This document shows positions 17,775 through 27,235 of a stretch of DNA of 64,000 nucleotides, one piece after another. Position 1 is the stretch's first letter; each line of letters starts with the position of its first letter. The stretch comes from Mycobacterium genavense ATCC 51234 (lineage in GTDB: Bacteria > Actinomycetota > Actinomycetes > Mycobacteriales > Mycobacteriaceae): assembly GCF_000526915.1 (NCBI RefSeq), contig NZ_JAGZ01000009.1, forward strand, positions 1 through 64,000, read 5' to 3'. The position numbers and the translations under genes were made by a program. The notes under the pieces were generated by a model that saw only the letters and a list, made by a program, of their open reading frames with translations, did no database searches and was not told the DNA's origin.

Positions 17775-18258
17775 GTGAAACTACGACACGATCGACAAGA
17801 ACCGTTGGCGGACATCGTCATTGAATTGAATGACCCCAGCGACCTGTTCGCATCGCGTTGGATATCGCCGGCGAGTGGCCGGCGGTGCGCCGCTACGGCG
17901 AGTCATCCGAGCGCCGGGCCAACCGGCCGCACGACCTGATCTGGCGGCAGGGCATGCGGTCATCAGCGGCTCGGGGCTGTTCGTGATCGGAATAGCGCTG
18001 TCGTACCTGTTCACTCGCCCGGTGGTCGACGAACTCGCAGGCCAACTACTCGGCAACGGTGTGTTTCCGATGGTGACCTGGGTCGGTGTGTGGTACCCGT
18101 TCCACGTGCTATTCATCGCCCAGGGGCAGGCAAACCGCGAGGCCCGAGTGTCGGCCACCATGGCCTCCGTGCCCGTCGTGGTCCAGACCAGCGTCCTGGC
18201 GGTCCCACGACTTCGCCGCCACGCTGGGTATATGCGGCTTCAGCGGTTACGCTTTTGA
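17775..18258 (+). pseudogene. decayed membrane protein gene
   Basis: Three consecutive segments in three frames appear to be one former protein: VKLRHDRQEPLADIVIEL (frame from GTG 17775), LDIAGEWPAVRRYGES followed by RPHDLIWRQ (after a break near 17850), then HAVISGSGLFVIGIALSYLF and a second hydrophobic stretch (after a break near 17945). It would have been about 160 residues with a cytosolic N-terminus and two membrane helices. The family is not recognised. Two missing bases explain the frames. It ends two bases before the cya start. Confidence 0.55.
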
Positions 18259-18260
18259 AC

Positions 18261-19600
18261 GTGGCGGCTAGAAATTGTGGCGCCCCACCCAGTCGGCCGG
18301 ATGGCTCGGCACGCCCGGACTGTAAAGCGGCGGTACGGGCACAAAACCGCGCCCGCACCGACCACTACGCCGACAGCCACGCCCGTCGGGTCAGGGTCCT
18401 CAACATCAACGCGGTGATGGGCGTGGTCGTCTGCCTGGTTTTCGCCGTTCTCGGCTTCTGGTCGGGGCCCGCCGCCTACCCCATCCAAGCGGTCAACGTG
18501 GTGACCGGCATCATCTTCGCGTTGGTTCCGTGGCTGCACCGCTTCGGGGAATTGGTTGCGCCGCTTACCGTTATCTTCACGGCATACACCGCTGTCGTCG
18601 TGACGTGCTGGGACGTGGGCACCGGCGGCGGCGTGCAGTACTACCTCGTGACGACCGCCAGCCTGGTGGTGTTGCAACTCGGAATCGAACGCATCGGCCT
18701 CGCGGCGCTGCTGGCGACCCTCGGCGTCGCGCTGGTGGTCATGCTGCAGTTCCTGGTCCCCCGCTCCACCGGCCTGGAACCGGCCTGGGCGATGACGATG
18801 AGCTTCGTCATCACCACCGTCTCGGCGTGCGCGATGGTGGTGGTGACGGTGTGGTTCGCAATGCGTGACACCGAGCGCGCCGAGGCCGTCATGGAGGCCG
18901 AACACGAGCGCTCGGAGGCGCTGCTGGGCAACATGTTGCCGGCCAGCGTCGCCGACCGGCTCAAAGAACCCGAGCACGACGTCATCGCCGACCGGTACGA
19001 AGAAGCCTCGGTGCTGTTCGCCGACATGGTGGGCTTCACCGAGCGCGCAAGCTCGACCGCGCCCTGCGACCTCGTGAAATTCCTGGACCGCGTCTACAGC
19101 ACGTTCGACGAACTGGTCGACAAGCACGGACTGGAGAAATCAAGGTCAGCGGGGACTCCTACATGGTGGTCAGTGGAGTCCCCCGGCCCCGGCCCGATCA
19201 TGTACACGCACTGGCCGACTTCGCCCTCGACATGGTCGCTGCCGCCGCGAAAATCAAAGACGCACAAGGCCTCTCGGTGCCCCTACGAGTCGGCTTTGCC
19301 ATGGGCACCGTGGTCGCGGGCGTGGTGGGGTCGCGGCGCTTCTTCTACGACGTGTGGGGTGACGCGGTCAATGTCGCGGCCCGGATGGAATCCACCGACT
19401 CGGTGGGACAGATTCAAGTGCCCCAGGACGTTTACGAGCGCCTGAAGGACGAGTTCGTGCTGTGGGAGCGCGGCCGCATCGAGGTCAAGGGCAAAGGCGT
19501 GATGCGCACCTGGTACCTGATCGGGCGCAAGCCGGCACCCGCCGAAGCCGCTGACCTGGCCACCGAAAAGCCCCGAACGGCCCACGGCGCCACGGTCTAA
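18261..19600 (+). pseudogene. cya: class III adenylate cyclase (Rv1625c type), frameshifted
   Basis: The homologue of Rv1625c/Cya: six membrane helices followed by a cyclase homology domain that makes cAMP as a homodimer. GTG 18261 begins VAARNCGAPP, matching the mycobacterial N-terminus. The catalytic domain has VLFADMVGFTERASST with the first metal Asp, then KVSGDSYMVVSG with the substrate-specifying Lys, and FFYDVWGDAVNVAARMES with the second Asp and the transition-state Asn/Arg. The frame breaks near 19137, where GLEKIKVSG would need one more A in an A-run. As read, the protein stops making sense inside the catalytic domain, so activity should be lost. Confidence 0.92.
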
Positions 19601-19641
19601 AGCCCCTATTCTCGGCCGCATCGTTGTGCCACAGTGAGGCT

Positions 19642-20223
19642 ATGCAGCCCCGCGAAGTCCCAAGCATGTTGCCACACCTCTGGAAATCCACACTGGCATC
19701 GGGAGTGCTGACGCTGATCGTCGGCGCATTGGTGCTCGCATGGCCGGGCATCTCCGTGCTGGCCGCCGCGATCGCCTTCGGTGTCTATCTGTTGATCACC
19801 GGTGTCGCCCAAGTCGTATTCGCATTCAGCCTGCATGTTTCGACGGGCGGCCGCATCCTGCTGTTCGTCAGCGGCGCCGCGTCGCTGATCCTGGCCGTGC
19901 TGGCTTTTCGCCACTTCGGTGAGGGTTACGCGGTGCTGTTGCTGGCCATCTGGATCGGCATCGGATTCATCTTCCGTGGCGTTGCCACAACGGTTTCCGC
20001 GATCAGCGATCCGGTGCTGCCGGGACGCGGCTGGTCGGTCTTCCTCGGCGCGATCAGTCTGATAGCCGGCGTGGTCGTGCTGGCATGGCCGGTCGCGTCG
20101 ATCATCACCCTGGCGATCGTGGTCGGCATTTGGCTTGCCGTCATCGGCGTCTTCGAAGTCGTCGCATCGTTGCGGATTCGCAAGGCCTGCAAAGAACTCG
20201 GGAGTGGCGCCACCAGCGCCTAA
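19642..20223 (+). CDS. HdeD-like (DUF308) membrane protein
   Basis: A 193-residue homologue of Rv1624c with six hydrophobic segments arranged as DUF308 repeats (LTLIVGALVLAWPGISVL; SLIAGVVVLAWPVASI). HdeD in enterobacteria is linked to acid resistance; no function is established in mycobacteria. ATG 19642 (MQPREVPSMLPHLWKS) is preferred over the upstream ATG 19624 because conservation begins here. It lies between cya and cydA on the same strand and is intact. Confidence 0.88.
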   Translation: MQPREVPSMLPHLWKSTLASGVLTLIVGALVLAWPGISVLAAAIAFGVYLLITGVAQVVFAFSLHVSTGGRILLFVSGAASLILAVLAFRHFGEGYAVLLLAIWIGIGFIFRGVATTVSAISDPVLPGRGWSVFLGAISLIAGVVVLAWPVASIITLAIVVGIWLAVIGVFEVVASLRIRKACKELGSGATSA

Positions 20224-20274
20224 CTACTACACTGTGTCGTAGAACGCTGCAGTCACAGGAGCTGACCGATGAAT

Positions 20275-20320
20275 GTCGTCGACATTTCGCGGTGGCAGTC
20301 GTCGACATTTCGCGGTGGCA
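20275..20320 (+). repeat. 23-bp perfect tandem duplication at the start of cydA
   Basis: Two identical 23-base copies (20275-20297 and 20298-20320) follow the original cydA ATG and its second codon. Because 23 is not a multiple of three, the ATG at 20269, which has the ribosome-binding site ACAGGAGCTGACC, is now out of frame with the rest of cydA. Confidence 0.95.
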
Positions 20321-21746
20321 GTTCGGTATCACCACCGTCTACCACTTCATCTTTGTGCCGCTCACGATCGGCTTGGCCCCGTTGCTCGCGGTCATGCAGA
20401 CCGCGTGGGTGGCCACCGGCAACACCGCGTGGTATCGATTGACCAAGTTCTTCGGGAAGCTCTTCCTGATCAACTTCGCGATCGGGGTGGCCACCGGAAT
20501 CGTGCAGGAATTCCAGTTCGGCATGAACTGGAGTGAGTACTCGCGGTTCGTCGGCGACATCTTCGGCGCCCCGCTCGCGATGGAAGGCCTAGCCGCGTTC
20601 TTCTTCGAATCCACCTTCCTCGGGCTGTGGATCTTCGGCTGGAGCAGGCTGCCGCGATTGGTGCACCTGGCATGCATCTGGATCGTCGCCATCTCGGTCA
20701 ACGTGTCGGCGTTCTTCATCATCTCGGCGAATTCGTTCATGCAGCATCCGGTCGGCGCACACTACAACCCCGTGACCCGGCGTGCCGAGTTGGACAGCAT
20801 CGGGGCGTTGCTCGGCAATAACACTGCGCGAGCGGCGTTTTCACATGCGGTCAACGGTTCGCTGCTGACCGCGGCCACCTTCGTCGCCGCCGTGAGCGCT
20901 TGGTGGCTGATCCGCGCGAAGAAGACCTCGAACGTCGACCTCGACACGGTGTTTCGCCCCGCCGCCGTGCTGGGGTGTTGGGTGGCACTGTTCGCCGCCG
21001 TCGGACTGTTCTTCACCGGCGACCAACAGGGCAAGCTGATGTTCGTCCAGCAGCCGATGAAAATGGCGTCGGCGGAATCGTTGTGCGACACCGAGACCGA
21101 TCCGGACTTCTCCATCCTGACCGTCGGTACACACAACAACTGCGACAGCATCACCCGCGTCATCGAGGTGCCCTACGTCCTGCCGTTCCTCGCCGAGAGC
21201 AAGTTCACCGGCGTGACATTGCAGGGCGTGCGCGATATCCAGCAAGCCTCGCAACACAAGTTCGGGCCAAATGACTACCGGCCCAACCTGTTCGTCACCT
21301 ATTGGTCGCTCCGAATGATGATCGGGTTGATGGCGATCCCGGTGCTGTTCGCGCTGGCCACCTTGTGGCTGACGCGCGGCGGTCGCACCCCCACCCAATC
21401 GTGGTTCTCCTGGTTCGCGCTGTTGACCATCCCCACGCCGTTCCTGGCCAACAGCGTCGGCTGGGTGTTCACCGAAATGGGCCGGCAGCCATGGATTGTG
21501 GTGCCGAACCCGACCGGCGACCAGCAGGTCCGGTTGACGGTCAGCCAGGGCGTGTCGGATCACACGTCCGGCATGGTGGTGACCTCGCTGGTGACGTTCA
21601 CTCTGGTCTACGCGGTGCTCGCGGTCATCTGGTTCTTCCTGCTGAAGCGCTACGTCGCCGAGGGACCGTTGAAGCACGACGCGGAACCCGCACCGCCGAA
21701 GGCACCCGGCGACGACGAAGTCGCGCCGCTGTCGTTCGCCTACTGA
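20292..21746 (+). CDS. cydA: cytochrome bd oxidase subunit I, start disrupted by duplication
   Basis: Subunit I of the quinol-oxidising cytochrome bd oxidase, about 484 residues, nine helices. Heme ligands and motifs are present: YHFIFVPLTIG with the first His, the Q-loop, and GWVFTEMGRQPW. The original ATG 20269 with its Shine-Dalgarno is followed by a 23-base tandem duplication that puts it out of frame. A GTG at 20292, inside the duplication, restores VAVVDISRWQFGITT, almost the original N-terminus, but lacks its own ribosome-binding site at proper spacing. Expression is therefore probably low or absent. The body of the gene is intact and cydB follows after 19 bases. Confidence 0.88.
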   Translation: MAVVDISRWQFGITTVYHFIFVPLTIGLAPLLAVMQTAWVATGNTAWYRLTKFFGKLFLINFAIGVATGIVQEFQFGMNWSEYSRFVGDIFGAPLAMEGLAAFFFESTFLGLWIFGWSRLPRLVHLACIWIVAISVNVSAFFIISANSFMQHPVGAHYNPVTRRAELDSIGALLGNNTARAAFSHAVNGSLLTAATFVAAVSAWWLIRAKKTSNVDLDTVFRPAAVLGCWVALFAAVGLFFTGDQQGKLMFVQQPMKMASAESLCDTETDPDFSILTVGTHNNCDSITRVIEVPYVLPFLAESKFTGVTLQGVRDIQQASQHKFGPNDYRPNLFVTYWSLRMMIGLMAIPVLFALATLWLTRGGRTPTQSWFSWFALLTIPTPFLANSVGWVFTEMGRQPWIVVPNPTGDQQVRLTVSQGVSDHTSGMVVTSLVTFTLVYAVLAVIWFFLLKRYVAEGPLKHDAEPAPPKAPGDDEVAPLSFAY

Positions 21747-21765
21747 CCCGGGAAGGAGCTGACCA

Positions 21766-22806
21766 ATGGCGCTGCAAGAGTTGTGGTTCGGCATCATCGC
21801 CGTGCTGTTCTTGGGCTTCTTCATCCTGGAGGGTTTCGACTTCGGCGTGGGGATGCTGATGGAACCGTTCGCTCGTGTCGGCACCGGCGATCCGGAAGTC
21901 CACCGGCGCACCGCGCTGAACACCATCGGGCCGGTATGGGACGGCAACGAGGTGTGGCTGATCACTGCCGGTGCCGGAATGTTCGCCGCGTTTCCCGGGT
22001 GGTATGCGAGCGTGTTCTCGACGCTGTATCTGCCGCTGCTCGCAATTCTGTTCGGCATGATCGTGCGCGCCGTGGCCATCGAATGGCGCGGCAAGATCGA
22101 CGACACGAAATGGCGGGCCCTGGCCGATTTCGGGATCGCGGCCGGGTCCTGGCTGCCCGCGGTGCTGTGGGGTGTGGCGTTCGCGATCCTGGTACGGGGT
22201 CTGCCGGTGGACGCCCGGGGCCATATTCATCTCTCGATCGGCGACGTACTGAACGTCTACACGCTGCTGGGTGGGTTGGCAACAGCCGGGCTGTTCTTGT
22301 TCTACGGCGCGGTGTCCATCGCGTTGAAGACCTCCGGCGCGATCCGCGCCGACGCGCACCGGTTCGCCAGGCAGCTGTCGGTACCGGTCACGGGACTGGT
22401 TGGCGTCTTTGGCCTTTGGACGCAACTGGCGCATGGCAAGGACGGGACCTGGCTGGTGCTGGCGGTGGCGGTCGTCGCGCAGCTTGCCGCGGTGGCATCG
22501 GTGTGGAGTCGCGCCTCCGACGGCTGGGCGTTCGCGAGCACCGCGCTGGTGGTCGCGTCGGTGGTGATCTTGTTGTTCGGTGTGCTGTATCCGAATTTGG
22601 TGCCCTCGACCCTGAACTCGCAGTGGAGCCTGACGATCTACAACGCATCGTCGACGCCCTACACGCTCAAGGTCATGACGTGGATGACCGCTTTCTTCGC
22701 TCCGCTGACGGTCGCCTACCAGGCGTGGACGTATTGGGTGTTCCGGCAACGGATCTCGGCTGACCGGATACCGGCGTCGATCGGGCTGGCAAGGCGTCCG
22801 TCCTGA
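21766..22806 (+). CDS. cydB: cytochrome bd oxidase subunit II
   Basis: Subunit II of cytochrome bd, 346 residues with about eight membrane helices; pairs with CydA to hold the b558/b595/d hemes. It begins MALQELWFGIIAVLFLGFF, with the conserved EGFDFGVGM and GPVWDGNEVWLI motifs. A good ribosome-binding site (GGAAGGAGCTGACC) precedes the ATG. It lies 19 bases after cydA, and the cydD coding region appears to overlap its stop. The frame is intact even though both neighbours are impaired. Confidence 0.96.
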   Translation: MALQELWFGIIAVLFLGFFILEGFDFGVGMLMEPFARVGTGDPEVHRRTALNTIGPVWDGNEVWLITAGAGMFAAFPGWYASVFSTLYLPLLAILFGMIVRAVAIEWRGKIDDTKWRALADFGIAAGSWLPAVLWGVAFAILVRGLPVDARGHIHLSIGDVLNVYTLLGGLATAGLFLFYGAVSIALKTSGAIRADAHRFARQLSVPVTGLVGVFGLWTQLAHGKDGTWLVLAVAVVAQLAAVASVWSRASDGWAFASTALVVASVVILLFGVLYPNLVPSTLNSQWSLTIYNASSTPYTLKVMTWMTAFFAPLTVAYQAWTYWVFRQRISADRIPASIGLARRPS

Positions 22807-24476
22807 GCACACGCAATTCCCGCGCGCCCCTGGACCCGCGACTGTGGCGGGCGTCCGGCGCGTTGCGCTGCTACTTGGTCGCAACGGTGAGCTGTGGAGT
22901 GGTGATCTCCGCCTGTGCGATCGGCTCGGCGATCGTGCTGGCGGGCATCGTCGCGACGGTCATCACCGATCCCTCGGCCCGAGGTCTGCGGGGCTGGCTT
23001 GGCCCGCTGTCAATCCTGTTGACGCTGTGGGTAGTTCGCACAGTGACGCACTGGCTGCAAGCGCGGCTCGGTCAACGGGGCGCCAGCGCGGTGATCGCCG
23101 ATCTCAACGGCGAGGTGCTGGCGGCGGTCACCGCCCGCCAACCCCACGAACTGCCCGCGCAGCGGGATGCGGCCGCGATCGTGGTGACCCGGGGCCTGGA
23201 CGGCTTGCGCCCTTATTTCACCGGCTATGTGCCCACGCTGCTGCTCGCCGCGATCCTGACGCCGGCGACCGTGGCCGTGATCGCAATCTATGACTTGAAA
23301 TCCACGTTGATCGTGGTGATCACGCTGCCGCTGATTCCGCTTTTCATGGTGCTGATCGGGCTCGCGACGGCCGAGCGATCCGCGGCGGCGCTGGCCGCCA
23401 TGACCACCCTGCAGGGTCGGCTGTTGGACCTGATCGCCGGTATCCCCACGCTGCGGGCGCTGGGTCGCGCCGCGGGTCCCGAGCACCGCATCGCCGAACT
23501 CGCCGCCGCCCACCGGCGCTCGGCAATGGCGACGCTGCGCATCGCATTCCTGTCCGCCCTGGTCCTCGAGCTGCTGGCCACCTTGGGTGTCGCCCTGATC
23601 GCGGTCGGTATCGGCCTGCGCCTGGTGTTCGGCGAGATGAGCCTGACCACCGGGCTGACGGTGCTGCTGCTGGCACCCGACGTGTACTGGCCGCTGCGCC
23701 GCATCGGCGTGGAATTCCATGCGGCCCAAGACGGTCGGACCGCCGCCGACGAGGCGTTTGCGTTGATCGGCGAGCCCACCGCGGCGGTGCCGCGCAGCCG
23801 AACCGTCGCTGCCCGGGGTGCGGAGATCCGCGTGGAGAACTTGAGTGTGGCCGGGCGAAACGGCAATTTGCCGTTCGAGTTGACCGCGGTGATCCCGCCG
23901 GGCCGGGTGACGGTGCTGACCGGCCGCAACGGCGCCGGCAAGAGCACCACCTTGCAGGTCATCGCCGGGCTCACGGCGCCGTCGTCGGGGCGGGTCACCG
24001 TCGACGGCGTCGACGTCACCGAGCTCGAACAGACCGGGTGGTGGCGCCAGCTGTCCTGGCTGCCGCAACGCCCGGTGCTTGTGCCCGGCACGGTCCGCGA
24101 CAACCTGGCCCTGCTCGGTAAGTTAGACGATATGGAAAGTGCTTGCGCCGCATCGGGATTCGATGCGGTGCTGGCCGAGTTGCCGGACGGGCTGGACACC
24201 CCGCTGGGGCGCGACGGCCTGGGGCTGTCGCTGGGACAGCGACAGCGGTTGGGCCTGGCGCGTGCGCTCGGGTCGCCCGCCCCGGTGCTGCTGCTCGACG
24301 AACCCACCGCCCACCTGGACGCCGCCACCGAACAGCGGGTGCTGCGGGCCATTGTCGAGCGGGCACGGACGGGGGCGACGGTCGTGGTCGTCGGGCACCG
24401 GCAGCCGGTCGTGGCGATCGGAGACCACGTTGTCGAGGCGGTATCGGAGAGCGAGGTGCATTGTGCGCTCGTCTGA
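22803..24476 (+). CDS. cydD: ABC transporter CydD for cytochrome bd assembly
   Basis: One half of the CydDC exporter needed to assemble cytochrome bd. An N-terminal six-helix domain is followed by the ATPase with Walker A TGRNGAGKSTT, signature LSLGQRQRLGLAR and Walker B VLLLDEPTAHLD. Coding similarity (LDPRLWRASGALRCYL) extends upstream of the first standard start, TTG 22863, to a CTG at 22803 that overlaps the cydB stop as CTGA, so the true start is uncertain. The C-terminus is close to the family length, about 557 residues from CTG. No frame break. Confidence 0.88.
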   Translation: MSTRNSRAPLDPRLWRASGALRCYLVATVSCGVVISACAIGSAIVLAGIVATVITDPSARGLRGWLGPLSILLTLWVVRTVTHWLQARLGQRGASAVIADLNGEVLAAVTARQPHELPAQRDAAAIVVTRGLDGLRPYFTGYVPTLLLAAILTPATVAVIAIYDLKSTLIVVITLPLIPLFMVLIGLATAERSAAALAAMTTLQGRLLDLIAGIPTLRALGRAAGPEHRIAELAAAHRRSAMATLRIAFLSALVLELLATLGVALIAVGIGLRLVFGEMSLTTGLTVLLLAPDVYWPLRRIGVEFHAAQDGRTAADEAFALIGEPTAAVPRSRTVAARGAEIRVENLSVAGRNGNLPFELTAVIPPGRVTVLTGRNGAGKSTTLQVIAGLTAPSSGRVTVDGVDVTELEQTGWWRQLSWLPQRPVLVPGTVRDNLALLGKLDDMESACAASGFDAVLAELPDGLDTPLGRDGLGLSLGQRQRLGLARALGSPAPVLLLDEPTAHLDAATEQRVLRAIVERARTGATVVVVGHRQPVVAIGDHVVEAVSESEVHCALV

Positions 24477-26153
24477 TCCCGCGGCGATCGCAGGCGCGGC
24501 AGAGCCGGGCGCAACGGGACGACGTGCGAGCCTCCTGCTGGCCGCGTCCAGCCTGTTGCGGCCGCGGTTGCCCCGTATCCTGGCGGCCATCGCGTTGGGA
24601 GTGCTCTCGCTGGGCAGCGCGCTGGCGCTGGCCGGGGTGTCGGCGTGGCTGATCACGCGGGCCTGGCAGATGCCGCCCATCCTCGATTTGTCCGTCGCGG
24701 TCGTCGCGGTGCGCTTGTTCGCGATCGCGCACGCCGTGCTGCACTACTGCGAGCGGCTGGCCACCCACAACACCGCGCTGCGCGCGGCCGGGGTTGCGCG
24801 CGCGGAGATCTATCACCGGCTCGCCGACGGACCGGCCGCGGTGGCCGTCCGGCTGCACAGCGGCGAGCTGGTGGCACGGGTGGGCGCCGACGTCGACGCA
24901 CTGGCCGACGTGCTGGTGCGGGCGCTGATCCCGATCGGTGTCGCCGCGGTATTGGCTCTGGCGGCAACCGTTGCGGTCGGGGTCATTTCGCCGGCGGCCG
25001 GCACGGTACTGGCGATCTGCCTGCTCATCACCGGTGTGGCGGCGCCACTGCTTGCCGGCAAAGCCGCGGTCACCCAGGAAGAGGTTGCCCGCCAACATCA
25101 TTCCGAACGCGATACGGCCGCGACGATCGCCCTCGAACACGCCCCCGAGCTTCGGGTTGCCGGCGCCCTGCCCGACGTCATCGCCGAATCGCGTCGCCGC
25201 CAACTCCATTGGAGCGATGCGCTGGACGCGGTTGCCCGACCTGCCGCGCTGGCCGAATCCATGCCGACCGCCGCGATCGGCGCCAGTGCGCTGGGCGCGG
25301 TCGTGGCCGGGATCGGGCTGGCACACGCGGTGGCCCCCACCACCCTGGCGGTCTTGATGCTGTTGCCGCTGTCCGCCTTCGAGGCGATGACTCCCCTGCC
25401 GGCGGCCGCCATCCAGCTGACCCGTTCCCGCATCGCGGCGCGCCGTCTGCTCGATCTGGCTCCGGAAGTCCCCACGGTCGCATCCCGCACGCCGACACCA
25501 CTTCCGGTCGGCACCGCCCGGCTGTCGGCTGACCTGCTTTCCGGTCACACGCGGGCCTTCGCCCACCGGGTGACGGTCGACCTCGAACCCGGGCGCGGTT
25601 GGCCATCACCGGCGCCAGCGGCTCCGGCAAGACCACGCTGCTGATGACCCTTGCCGGGCTGATCCCACCGCTGGACGGCCATGCGATGCTGAACGGAGTC
25701 GACCTGGACAGCTTCGATCAGCATGAATTACCCGGCGCCGTAGCCTTTTTCGCCGAGGCCGCGCACGTGTTGGCCACCACGGTCCGAGACAACCTGCTGG
25801 TCGCCCGGGGCGACTGCGGGGACGCCGACCTGGCGGCAGCATTTGATGCGGTCGAACTCGGCGAGTGGCTCGCCAATCTGCCCGAGGGCTTGTCGACGGT
25901 GCTGACCGGCGGGGCGCGCGCCGTCTCGGCCGGTCAGCGCCGCCGGCTGCTACTGGCCCGGGCGATGCTGTCGCCGGCGCGGATCGTGCTGCTCGACGAG
26001 CCCTCCGAACATCTCGACGCGGCCGACGCCCAACGAATGCTGGCGGATCTGCTGTCCCCGACGTCCGGGCTGATCAGCGCGGAGCGGACGGTTGTGGTAG
26101 CCACTCATCATCTACCCGAAGGCATCCGCTGCCCCGAATTGCGCATCGGCTAG
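24463..26153 (+). pseudogene. cydC: ABC transporter CydC for cytochrome bd assembly, frameshifted
   Basis: Partner of CydD. GTG 24463 overlaps the end of cydD. The membrane domain reads to residue about 380, ending VTVDLEPGRG; the ATPase then continues in another frame as LAITGASGSGKTTLLMTLAG (Walker A), VSAGQRRRLLLA and IVLLDEPSEHLD. One missing C near 25598 explains the break exactly at the junction before Walker A. As read, CydC would lack its ATPase domain. Since CydDC is required for cytochrome bd, this alone should abolish the oxidase. Confidence 0.9.
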
Positions 26154-26162
26154 CCGCCCACC

Positions 26163-27061
26163 TCAGAGGTGGCGCCGGCGCGGCATGAATTCCAGTGTCA
26201 GCAGCACGAATACCAGCGGCACCAGCTGCGTCAGGGAGATCAGCGCGTAGCGTCGGGCATCCAACGCATGAAACTTGTGCACGTACCGGTACAGCGATTC
26301 GAGCGCGATCAACGGGTCGAGCAAATGGATCAGCCGGTAGAACACGCGCTCCGCCCGGCCATCTCGAACCCGGTCACGTCGACGCCGACGTCGCGACCGA
26401 TCGGTACGGGCCGCAACGATTGCCGGACCACCGCTCGGTCACTCCACAGCGCGAGCCGGCGTTCGCTGCACCCGACCACCGCGATTCGCCAGCCGTGGGT
26501 GTGACACATCGAGGCGAAATCGGCGACCAGTTCAGGGAATTGCGTCTCGTCACCGATCGGGTCGCCGCCGACCACCGCGAAGCCCATCCGGGTGCGATAG
26601 GCCAGCGCCGCGGTCCCCGCGGCGCTGAAGTGATAACTCTTACCCGTTTGCATCGCGAACGGCGCCAACGGGTCGTCGCTGGTGGCGTCGATCAACGCCC
26701 ATACCCGGGGCAGATTCTCGGGCTCTGGATGCGATGCCGTCGGCCACATCAACACCAAACCCGAACCGGCGATCAGCACGTCACCGAACAGGTCGAATCC
26801 CAACACATGCGAACCCAGCCCCGCCAATACACACAGGGCGGCCGCTCCCGCGTGCATGGTCGTCACGGGGCGCCCCAGGAAAATGCCACGGGCGATCAAC
26901 GCCACCGCGGCCAGCACCGTCAGCGACCAGCCCAGCCGATCGGCGTAATGCCATTGCGGCTGAGAGCGGTGGTGGGCGACGACGGTGACCAGCCAGCACG
27001 CGGCGCACAGCAATGCCACGGCGCCCACGCAGCGCGCCGCGAGCGAATCGACGGGCACCAC
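26163..27061 (-). pseudogene. DUF2156-type membrane protein (Rv1619-like) with internal deletion
   Basis: Homologue of Rv1619. The N-terminal membrane part and the start of a DUF2156 (LPG synthase C-terminal-like) domain are present (SYHFSAAGTAALAYRTRMGF; GGDPIGDETQFPELV). After FEMAGR the sequence jumps directly to FYRLIHLLDPLIALESLYRY, the last 60 residues of the family, which is in another frame. About 150 residues expected between the two are missing, so a deletion junction lies near 26340. The normal length is about 480 residues. The upstream start is also unclear (GTG 27061 is used). The gene is convergent with cydC. Not expected to be functional. Confidence 0.8.
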
Positions 27062-27235
27062 AACGCGTTCGCGCGCGCAGTTTAGGAAGGAGATCTGCCG
27101 ACGGGCCCTTCACGCGTCACCTCCCGATGGGCGTAGTGCTTGTTCCATCGAATACCCGGCTCGTTTGAAGTTACGCTCGATCGCGGCCCAGCAGGACCGA
27201 AATCGGACCGGTGTCCGGTAGCTATTCGATAACCG

